A stretch of 5,114 nucleotides of DNA, taken from positions 1 through 5,114 of the forward strand of contig JAPOVO010000479.1 in assembly GCA_026708165.1 (NCBI GenBank), given 5' to 3'. This DNA comes from Chloroflexota bacterium (GTDB taxonomy: Bacteria > Chloroflexota > UBA11872 > VXNJ01). Under the pieces are notes generated by a model. That model was not told the DNA's origin. It saw nothing but the letters and a program-made list of their open reading frames with translations, and did no database searches. A program made the translations under genes and the position numbers. Below, piece by piece: positions 1-5,114 of the stretch (positions within the stretch are counted from its first letter, which is position 1; every line of letters starts with the position of its first letter).

Positions 1-75
1 ACGCGCATGGCAAGCCCCTTAGCGGCTGACAAAACAACCGTAGCGAGCCATGGAGACGCATCTGTTCAACGCTTT

Positions 76-119
76 GAGCTTGTCGGATGAGGGTGGTTCG
101 ACAGGCTCACCACGAACGG
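76..119. repeat. Hairpin-forming intergenic repeat-like element
   Basis: Two arms, GAGCTTGTCG (76-85) and CGACAGGCTC (99-108), can pair over 10 positions with one G-U wobble around a 13-base loop. An alternative, overlapping short stem is GTTCG (96-100) with CGAAC (113-117). The octamer ACGAACGG at 112-119 recurs exactly 20 bases later at 132-139. From memory, sequences of the type TTCGACAGGCTCACCACGAA resemble dispersed intergenic palindromes found in many copies in several bacterial genomes; that is recall and was not checked. The element lies about 75 bases ahead of the creatininase-family gene. It could equally be a terminator or processing hairpin for a gene to the left, although no T-run follows it. 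Confidence 0.45.
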
Positions 120-182
120 ATAGCGGGTACTACGAACGGGAGAGATCAATCGACAGCTTAAGCGGCGAATTGCCGTATCGAC

Positions 183-189
183 AGGAGGT
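183..189 (+). promoter_or_regulatory. Ribosome binding site deciding a GTG start
   Basis: AGGAGGT lies six bases ahead of the GTG at 196. It is a near-perfect Shine-Dalgarno match at good spacing and fixes GTG, not a later ATG, as the start of the creatininase-family gene. Confidence 0.85.
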
Positions 190-195
190 CGAAGA

Positions 196-966
196 GTGAA
201 ATGGCATGAGATGACCGGTCCGGAAGTGCACGAGCTGGCGAAAACGACCGACCTGGCCGTGCTGCCGATCGGCTCGCTGGAGACGCACGGGCCGCATCTT
301 CCCAACGGCTCCGACTCGTTCATAGCCGAGCGGGTGTGCGAGCTTATCGCCGAGGAAGTGCCCTGCATCGTGCTTCCGACCCTTTACTACAACATTTGCG
401 CGCAGATGAAGAGCTTTCCGGGCGGCGCGATCTCCATTCCGCCGCAGGTGATGATTCAGCTATACGACGCGATCTTCAGCGAATGCGCGAGGCTCGGGTT
501 CAGGAAGATCTTCGCGGCGGTATGCCACGGCGGATCGGAGACGCCGGTGGAGTTCCTGGCGAACATGGTGCACGAGCGCGCCACGTCGGAGGTGCCCGGA
601 AAGCCCGCCAAGCCCGACTACTACCTGTTCAGCAAGACCCTCTCGCCGGGGGTGGCGGCGGCCAAGTACGCCAAGGACCCCGTGCTGGAAGTGGGCCATG
701 GCGGGGAGATTGAGACGGCGCTGAACATGGCATGCCGCCCCGACCTGGTGCACATGGATCGGGTGACCGAAGACGGTCCGACCAACCCCCGGGCGGTCTC
801 GGCCAACTATCACATCGAATGGATCAACCAGGTGCCGCTGGCGTACGTCGGGAACCCGCACTACGCATCGCTGGATACCGCCGACAAGATCATGGAAGCG
901 GTGGCGGCTGACTTCATCCAGGCGGCAAAGGAGATCGCGGCCTACGAGATCGGAGTGGACGTCTGA
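196..966 (+). CDS. Creatininase-family amidohydrolase
   Basis: The 256-residue protein belongs to the creatininase family of metal-dependent cytoplasmic amidohydrolases, which open cyclic or linear amide bonds. Members include creatininase, the formamide hydrolase ArfB and the mycofactocin peptidase MftE. Its length is normal for the family. The first metal-binding motif is clear near residues 24-40 (P-I-G-S-L-E-T-H-G-P-H-L-P, then D): E29, H31 and D40 have the same spacing as E34, H36 and D45 of Pseudomonas creatininase. A central C-H-G-G-S-E segment at 110-115 supplies H111, and G-H-G-G-E-I-E-T at 167-174 matches the family's H-A-G-E-x-E-T motif. The central motif is usually N-G-H-G-G-N or similar, so the Cys before and Ser-Glu after the glycines are unusual. 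The GTG start has a strong ribosome binding site. No signal peptide or membrane segment is seen. Nothing nearby identifies the substrate; true creatininase activity is only one possibility. Confidence 0.9.
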   Translation: MKWHEMTGPEVHELAKTTDLAVLPIGSLETHGPHLPNGSDSFIAERVCELIAEEVPCIVLPTLYYNICAQMKSFPGGAISIPPQVMIQLYDAIFSECARLGFRKIFAAVCHGGSETPVEFLANMVHERATSEVPGKPAKPDYYLFSKTLSPGVAAAKYAKDPVLEVGHGGEIETALNMACRPDLVHMDRVTEDGPTNPRAVSANYHIEWINQVPLAYVGNPHYASLDTADKIMEAVAADFIQAAKEIAAYEIGVDV

Positions 967-1018
967 TCGAACGTCAGTCCGACCGCGCCGGAAAAGGACG
1001 GCGGGCGGGGAGACTTAG

Positions 1019-2281
1019 CTAGGCTTCCGACGCGGGTTCAGCGTTCGCCGATCCGATTGGCGAGGATAGCCGGAAGAGCATCACGGCTGCGGGTATGGCT
1101 ATGGCGAGCAGCGCCGCGAGCAGGAGAAAGGCGAACGACGTGTGGCTCTCGGTCAGCCGCCCGTGTAGCTGCGCGCCGATGAGAATGCCCATGGCGGTCG
1201 GGAACAGGCTCAGACCCATCATCCGGCCCGCCTCGCCGGGAGTGGCGATGTCCTTGACGACGGCGGGAATCTGTCCGGCCAGCGCCCAGGCGACGCCGGT
1301 GGCGAATATGCCCATCACAATGAAGGCGGCGGCGCTTCCGGTCGTCAAGCCCAGAACGGCGGACGCCAACGCCATGGACGCCAAGAGGCCGATGAAGATG
1401 TGCTTGCGTCCCAGCCGGTCGGATACGGGACCGGCGACGAGCATGCCCACCATTCCGGCCAGGAGGCTCAGTCCGGCGAAGTAACCGGCCAGGGCGTTTG
1501 AACCGGTCAGCGTCGCGACGACGAACGGCATGGCCAGAGACCCGGTCGCCCAGAAGATGATGCGCAGCAGCTCGATGGCAATGAACGGCCAGATGTAGCC
1601 GCGGCGCAACATGCGCGCGTAGCCGGTGAGCATTTCCGACAGGCTCACACGCGCGACCTGGGCGGGCGCAATACGGGGCAGCCAGATCAAGGCCGCGACC
1701 GTCATGGCCAGACTCGCGCCGAGCATAATGCGCCCCAGCGTCTCGAAGGATGTGGCGTCGAGAATGGCGCCTCCGGCCGCCGCGCCGACCGCCGACCCCA
1801 TCGTACTTCCGAGGAAATAGACGGCGCTGGCGGCTCCGGCCTGGCGCGCCCTGGCGGCCCGCACGAGGTAGGTGATGCCGCCGACGGTAACGAATCCGTG
1901 GCCGGCGCCGTGCAGCACCGCCAGCAGGACCAGCAACCACTCGCTGGCGACAAGAAACACGCAAGCGGCCGCCACGGTGGCGAGCAGTCCCGCGACCAGC
2001 GAAGGCTTGGGCCCCAGCCTGTCGCTTGCGACCGCGGCGAACAAGCCGGTGAATCCCATCGGGATGGCGGTTATCGCGCGGTAGTTGCCGGCGATGGCCT
2101 GGTCGGCGCCAAGCTCGTCTCGAACGAAGATGCCCAAGAACGGCAGAAACGGACCGATCAATACGCCGTTGACAAACACGATGGCGACGAAGATGAGGAA
2201 GCGCCGGTCGGCTGCGTAAACGCTGTTGACGGCCAGCGCGAGCCGGCGGAATAGGCGGCTTGGGAGACCGGCGCCGGTCAT
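1019..2281 (-). CDS. MFS transporter (12-TM major facilitator)
   Basis: This is an inner-membrane secondary transporter of the major facilitator superfamily, probably an exporter of the drug-efflux-like type. From ATG at 2281 it has 420 residues, a typical length, and is a chain of hydrophobic segments beginning near residues 28-50. The loop signature motif occurs twice, as expected for the duplicated six-helix halves: S-D-R-L-G-P-K at 86-92 and S-D-R-L-G-R-K at 287-293. A soluble stretch near 203-228 fits the central cytoplasmic loop between the halves. The frame stays open upstream to a TTG at 2416, which would add 45 residues rich in Arg, Pro and Ser. I chose 2281 because it is an ATG, lies a normal distance ahead of the first helix, and the extension looks unlike MFS sequence. 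Neither start has a good ribosome binding site. The gene ends tail to tail with the creatininase-family gene. Substrate unknown. Confidence 0.88.
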   Translation of the reverse strand: MTGAGLPSRLFRRLALAVNSVYAADRRFLIFVAIVFVNGVLIGPFLPFLGIFVRDELGADQAIAGNYRAITAIPMGFTGLFAAVASDRLGPKPSLVAGLLATVAAACVFLVASEWLLVLLAVLHGAGHGFVTVGGITYLVRAARARQAGAASAVYFLGSTMGSAVGAAAGGAILDATSFETLGRIMLGASLAMTVAALIWLPRIAPAQVARVSLSEMLTGYARMLRRGYIWPFIAIELLRIIFWATGSLAMPFVVATLTGSNALAGYFAGLSLLAGMVGMLVAGPVSDRLGRKHIFIGLLASMALASAVLGLTTGSAAAFIVMGIFATGVAWALAGQIPAVVKDIATPGEAGRMMGLSLFPTAMGILIGAQLHGRLTESHTSFAFLLLAALLAIAIPAAVMLFRLSSPIGSANAEPASEA

Positions 2282-2550
2282 GACCGGCGGCCCGCCGCAG
2301 GCCTGCCGAAAACGGGAGGCGGGCGCCTTTTGCCTCGTTGAGAGAACGTCGAGGGGGGCAGCGGTACCTCGCTTTGTATGCGAAACCGGGGAACGAAAAG
2401 CGTAGACGCGCCCCAAAAGATAGCGGAGTCGACGGTCGGGGGAGGACTCGCGCGCAGGCAGCGGGCGGGGTCTTCTTAATTTATCGGTGAACGGACACGC
2501 CGCTTGGCGGTTAAACTCGCGGCACGTTCGATCCGCGGGGCCGCTGCCCA
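2282..2550. other. Divergent intergenic spacer
   Basis: This spacer separates the leftward transporter from the rightward dehydrogenase remnant, so it should hold the transporter promoter. No convincing -35/-10 pair was found on either strand. The most AT-rich spot is around 2474-2485, where the minus strand reads GATAAATTAAG, a possible -10 region without a good partner. A perfect 13-base palindrome, CGGCGG-C-CCGCCG (2285-2297), sits three bases upstream of the transporter ATG and could hide the start in an mRNA hairpin or simply reflect GC-rich sequence. Frames on the plus strand were read back from 2550 and show no recognisable dehydrogenase sequence beyond a possible short frame-shifted stretch near 2484-2550. 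Confidence 0.5.
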
Positions 2551-2751
2551 GTGATATCGAGCGGGAAGATTGCCGCGAGGTCGCTGGCCAGTCTGATTAC
2601 ACACCGGTTCCCGGTCGAGAAGTTGGACGAGGCGCTGCGGGCGGTCGAGGACAGACCTGACGCGGTGGTCAAGGCCGTTCTCGAATGGCAGCGGCAGTGT
2701 GATACACGAAACGTCTTGTCTTATAGAAAGTATTGGAAGAGCGATAAATGA
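2551..2751 (+). pseudogene. C-terminal remnant of zinc-type alcohol dehydrogenase (MDR family)
   Basis: The 66 residues readable from GTG at 2551 resemble the last part of medium-chain zinc-type alcohol/polyol dehydrogenases. The run S-S-G-K-I, then L-I-T-H-R-F-P-V-E-K-L-D-E-A-L and a D-A-V-V-K-A-V-L ending match the family's S-G-K-I...I-T-H-R-F-P-L-E...E-A...K-V-V-L close. A full enzyme has about 340 residues, so the catalytic zinc domain and the Rossmann fold are missing. An in-frame TAA at 2512-2514 blocks extension, and the GTG has no ribosome binding site. Another frame just upstream reads V-N-G-H...N-S-R-H-V-R-S-A, which could be earlier dehydrogenase sequence displaced by a one-base frameshift near 2548-2550; this is tentative. 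The last 15 or so residues are unlike the family. The stop TGA overlaps the next gene's ATG as ATGA, as in translationally coupled genes. It is most likely a decayed or deleted gene; a short expressed peptide is less likely. Confidence 0.62.
2735..2739 (+). promoter_or_regulatory. Ribosome binding site of the fusion gene
   Basis: GGAAG lies eight bases ahead of ATG 2748 and inside the end of the dehydrogenase remnant. With the ATGA overlap, it favours 2748 over the later in-frame ATG at 2796, which would start only three residues before the Rossmann glycines. Confidence 0.6.
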
Positions 2752-4352
2752 GCGGAAATAACTCCTCGGACAGGCGGCGAAGAGTCCACAGGTTGATGGT
2801 GTTTGGAGGCGGCGGGGCCGGTACCGCCATCGCCAGAGCCGCGGAAGCCTCGGGCAGGGCGGAAGTGGTGGCGATCTGCGAGCCGAATCCGGACCGCCGC
2901 GCCGAGCTTGCAAGTGAGTTCACGTCGGCGGCAATCTCCGACGATTACGAAGCGCTGCTGCGGGAGACGAGTCCGACCATCGCCGACGTTGCCAGCCCGG
3001 ACCATCTTCACACCGAGCACACGATCGCGGCGCTGGAAGCGGGCTGCGACGTGCTGGTCGAAAAGCCGCTGGCGGTCACGGTGGACGACGCGGTCCGCAC
3101 GGTCGAAGCCGCGGAACGCGAGAACGCCGTGCTGGTGGTCAACTACACGCTGCGCTTCCAGTACCCCACACAGGAGGCGCTGCAATACGCGCTCGACGGC
3201 AAGCTCGGCGAGCCGTTTCTGTTTCAGGGCTACTACGTCCACGACCTGTGGGAGATGTACTCGACCGACGGCGAACGGCACACGCCCTGGAGAGTGGACC
3301 CACACAACCCGCAGAACGTCCTGCTCGGCGGGGGGTGTCACCCCATCGACCTGATACTCACTGCCGCCGACAGCCCGCCGGTCGAGGTGACTGCGTATGG
3401 GAACAAGATGGCCGAATCGGGGCTGCCGGTGGAGGACTGCTATACGGTCAATATCGCGTTCGAGAGCGGGGCGGTGGCGAATGTGCTGGTCACTACCGGA
3501 GTGAACGGCGTGTCTTTCACGCCGGGCTACTTCAACGTCTACGGAACGGACGGCACGATCCTCAAGGACACGCTATACCGCCGGGGAGCGGACCCCGAGA
3601 AGCTGACGCGGATGACGCCGGAGCTTGACGGCGGCCACAACTGGCAGTCGGCCTTCGAGGGGTTCGTCGACGCCGTCAACGGGTTTCTGCCGCCACCAGT
3701 TCCCTTAGACATCGCATTGCTGAACGTGGCGGTGTGCGAGGCGGCGATCAAAAGCGTCGAGACCGGCAAGCCGGTCAAGCCGCGAATCGTCGAGTCGCGC
3801 AAGCCCTGGGGCGACCTGGAAACTGCGCAGCTAATGCTGCGCTATTCGAAAGGGCTCGACGATTTGCCGGAGTGGAACGCGCCGCCGGGCTTCGAGCTGC
3901 GCCGCTACGATCCGTCGTACGACGGCCGGATCCGCGACGTCTTGCGCGCGGTGGGATTCGAGCACGCCGCCGGGGATTTCTACGACTACGAGCTGATGCC
4001 GCGCAAGGAGCTGAAGGAAGGCACGCACATAGTCGTTCACAACGATGAGGTAGTGGGCGTGACGTTCGCGGGTGTGGTGGACGCTACCGAAGGTCGTCTC
4101 GACTACGTCGCGGCCGATCCGAGGTTCAGCGGCAAGGGGATCGGCTGGGCGGTGTGCGCGGGCGTGGTCCGGCACCTGCTGGAGCGGGGCTACAAGACCG
4201 CGGTCCTGTGGACGGACGACTGGCGGCTCCCCGCGATCGTCACCTACTTGAAGGTGGGCTTCGAGCCGGTTATGTACCGCGAGGACATGGAGCGCCGCTG
4301 GGAGAGGGTCAACGCCAAGCTGGCGCAGAATCGGAGCCGGTTCTCGGGCTGA
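2748..4352 (+). CDS. Gfo/Idh/MocA oxidoreductase fused to GNAT acetyltransferase
   Basis: The 534-residue cytoplasmic protein has two enzyme parts. Residues about 13-350 form a complete Gfo/Idh/MocA oxidoreductase of normal size. They include a glycine-rich NAD(P)-binding turn (G20-x-G22-x-x-G25), an acidic residue E45 after the second strand, S-P-D-H-L-H at 83-88, the hallmark E-K-P-L at 105-108 with K106, and the active-site G-G-G-C-H-P-I-D at 194-201 with H198 and D201. The usual closing helix ending G-K-P-V is at 340-343. Such enzymes oxidise or reduce sugars, inositols and related alcohols. Residues about 382-515 form a GNAT domain: R-F-S-G-K-G-I-G at 459-466 fits the acetyl-CoA-binding R-x-x-G-x-G loop, and T-D-D-W-R-L-P-A-I...Y-L-K-V-G-F at 489-505 is the conserved C-terminal part. 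The linker (363-382) reads like the N-terminus of a free-standing GNAT, so an in-frame gene fusion is likely. Both parts appear intact. The gene overlaps the dehydrogenase remnant by four bases. Substrates are unknown. Confidence 0.9.
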   Translation: MSGNNSSDRRRRVHRLMVFGGGGAGTAIARAAEASGRAEVVAICEPNPDRRAELASEFTSAAISDDYEALLRETSPTIADVASPDHLHTEHTIAALEAGCDVLVEKPLAVTVDDAVRTVEAAERENAVLVVNYTLRFQYPTQEALQYALDGKLGEPFLFQGYYVHDLWEMYSTDGERHTPWRVDPHNPQNVLLGGGCHPIDLILTAADSPPVEVTAYGNKMAESGLPVEDCYTVNIAFESGAVANVLVTTGVNGVSFTPGYFNVYGTDGTILKDTLYRRGADPEKLTRMTPELDGGHNWQSAFEGFVDAVNGFLPPPVPLDIALLNVAVCEAAIKSVETGKPVKPRIVESRKPWGDLETAQLMLRYSKGLDDLPEWNAPPGFELRRYDPSYDGRIRDVLRAVGFEHAAGDFYDYELMPRKELKEGTHIVVHNDEVVGVTFAGVVDATEGRLDYVAADPRFSGKGIGWAVCAGVVRHLLERGYKTAVLWTDDWRLPAIVTYLKVGFEPVMYREDMERRWERVNAKLAQNRSRFSG

Positions 4353-4373
4353 TCTCGCAGTATCGCGCAGAGG

Positions 4374-5114
4374 TTAGATGCCGACGGCTCCATCGACGGC
4401 GATGGCCACGAACAGCAGCGCCAGATACAGCAGCGAGTACTTGTAGGTTGACGCGGCATGGCGGTCGTCCGGCGCGCGCATGAGCCGCCACGCGAAAGCG
4501 ATGAACACCAGGCCGAGACCGACGGCGGACGCGAGGTATATCCAGCCCACGGCTCCCGTGGCGAAGAACATGGTGGTTAAGGCGACGAGCAAAAGCGTGT
4601 AGACGAATATCTGGCGCTTGGTCTCGGAGAGGGTGACGACCAGCGGCAGCATCGGCACTCTGGCGCGGGCGTAGTCGTCCTTGATGAGCAGTGACAGTGC
4701 CCAGAAATGCGGCGGCGTCCAGAAGAACACGATGGCGAAGAGGAACAGGGCGGGAAGTTCCAGGCTGCCGGTGACCGCGGCCCAGCCGATGACGGGAGGG
4801 AAAGCCCCGGCCGCGCCGCCGATGACTATGTTGTGAGGGGTCCTGCGCTTGAGGCCGAGCGTGTAGACGAAGACGTAAAAGAGGGTGGCCCCAAGCGTGA
4901 GTCCGGCGGCGATGGGGTTGGCGCCCCAGACGAGGAGTCCGAACGCCAACGCGTTGAGGATGATCCCGAAGGCCAGCGCGTTCCTGGCGGACACGCGTCC
5001 GCTCGCGACCGGGCGGTTGGTGGTCCGCCGCATCAGCTTGTCGATGTCGCGGTCGAGGTAGTGGTTGATCGCGTTGGCTCCACCCGACGCGAACGCTCCT
5101 CCAACCAGGACGAG
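4374..5114 (-). CDS. cyoE: Heme O synthase (protoheme IX farnesyltransferase), 5' end off window
   Basis: This polytopic membrane prenyltransferase of the UbiA superfamily attaches a farnesyl group to protoheme IX to give heme O, needed for heme-copper terminal oxidases either directly or via heme A. The 246 visible residues run unbroken to the right edge, so about 50-60 N-terminal residues of the usual 290-310 are missing; the Met encoded at 5033 is internal. The first Asp-rich motif is N-H-Y-L-D-R-D-I-D at visible residues 17-25 (N17, D21, D25), followed by M-R-R-T-x-x-R-P at 28-35. Further family marks are L-K-R-R-T-P-x-N at 88-95, F-P-P-V-I-G-W at 105-111, W-T-P-P-H-F-W at 132-138 and K-D-D-Y-A-R-A-R-V-P-M-L-P at 145-157, the second substrate-binding loop. 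Several hydrophobic helices lie between these. The family match is strong; ctaB is the equivalent name. The gene ends tail to tail with the fusion gene, about 20 bases apart. Cytochrome oxidase genes may lie to the right. Confidence 0.95.
   Translation of the reverse strand, partial: LVLVGGAFASGGANAINHYLDRDIDKLMRRTTNRPVASGRVSARNALAFGIILNALAFGLLVWGANPIAAGLTLGATLFYVFVYTLGLKRRTPHNIVIGGAAGAFPPVIGWAAVTGSLELPALFLFAIVFFWTPPHFWALSLLIKDDYARARVPMLPLVVTLSETKRQIFVYTLLLVALTTMFFATGAVGWIYLASAVGLGLVFIAFAWRLMRAPDDRHAASTYKYSLLYLALLFVAIAVDGAVGI

Noticed and set aside
1..90. A reading frame open from the left edge to a TGA at 88-90, possibly the end of an upstream gene
   Set aside because: Only 29 residues are visible, with no recognisable motif; the stop lies inside the hairpin element and another frame also ends early (TGA at 27-29). 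Nothing supports one choice over another.
124..182. Possible sigma-70-like promoter ahead of the creatininase-family gene (for example TTAAGC with a GTATCG-like -10)
   Set aside because: The matches to consensus are poor at both boxes, so no promoter is called.
336..861. Long open frames on both strands within the creatininase-family gene (336-713 plus, 460-861 minus)
   Set aside because: They are overlapped by a gene with clear family motifs and show Arg/Gly/His-rich composition typical of shadow frames in GC-rich DNA.
977..1010. Possible bidirectional terminator between the two converging genes: CGCCG (986-990) with CGGCG (999-1003)
   Set aside because: The stem is only five base pairs, with a mismatch on extension, and no T-run follows on either strand; such GC-rich short stems are expected by chance here.
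1038..1964. A 308-residue minus-strand frame inside the transporter gene
   Set aside because: It is an Arg-rich offset reading of the transporter; no motif or start signal supports it.
2476..3341. Minus-strand frames (2476-2913, 2669-2923, 2721-3341) opposite the dehydrogenase remnant and the fusion gene
   Set aside because: They are opposite strong coding sequence, have no recognisable domain and no good ribosome binding site.
4353..4373. Short imperfect stem (TCTCGC with GCG-C-AGA) between the fusion gene and cyoE
   Set aside because: Six pairs with a bulge and no T-run; too weak to call a terminator.

Overview
The window is GC-rich bacterial DNA, by eye clearly above 60% G+C, with long shadow frames opposite the real genes. 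It carries four full or nearly full protein genes and one gene remnant, and no RNA genes, CRISPR arrays or insertion sequences were seen. The mix is a creatininase-family amidohydrolase, an MFS exporter-like protein, a Gfo/Idh/MocA oxidoreductase joined to a GNAT acetyltransferase, a zinc-type alcohol dehydrogenase remnant and heme O synthase. This suggests an aerobic, catabolically versatile free-living bacterium. Chloroflexota such as the SAR202/Dehalococcoidia relatives are one candidate, but this is inference from gene content, with no taxonomic marker present.

Layout, left to right. Positions 1-195 are non-coding as far as can be told and hold a hairpin-forming repeat-like element (about 76-119). 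A creatininase-family gene (196-966, +) follows, with a GTG start and a strong ribosome binding site. It converges, with a gap of about 50 bp, on an MFS transporter gene (1019-2281, -). A divergent spacer (2282-2550) leads into the C-terminal remnant of a medium-chain alcohol dehydrogenase (2551-2751, +). The remnant's stop overlaps the start of a large gene (2748-4352, +) through an ATGA junction. That gene encodes an oxidoreductase followed in frame by an acetyltransferase domain. It converges, with a gap of about 20 bp, on a heme O synthase gene (4374-5114, -) whose 5' end lies beyond the right edge.

The genes do not form one obvious operon: strands alternate (+, -, +, +, -) and the two gene pairs on opposite strands end tail to tail. 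The only close coupling is between the dehydrogenase remnant and the fusion gene. It suggests these once formed a two-gene oxidoreductase operon, probably acting on a sugar, polyol or related hydroxylated compound. The most notable item is the Gfo/Idh-GNAT fusion, which could pair oxidation of a substrate with acyl transfer in one polypeptide. Its substrates cannot be read from the sequence.
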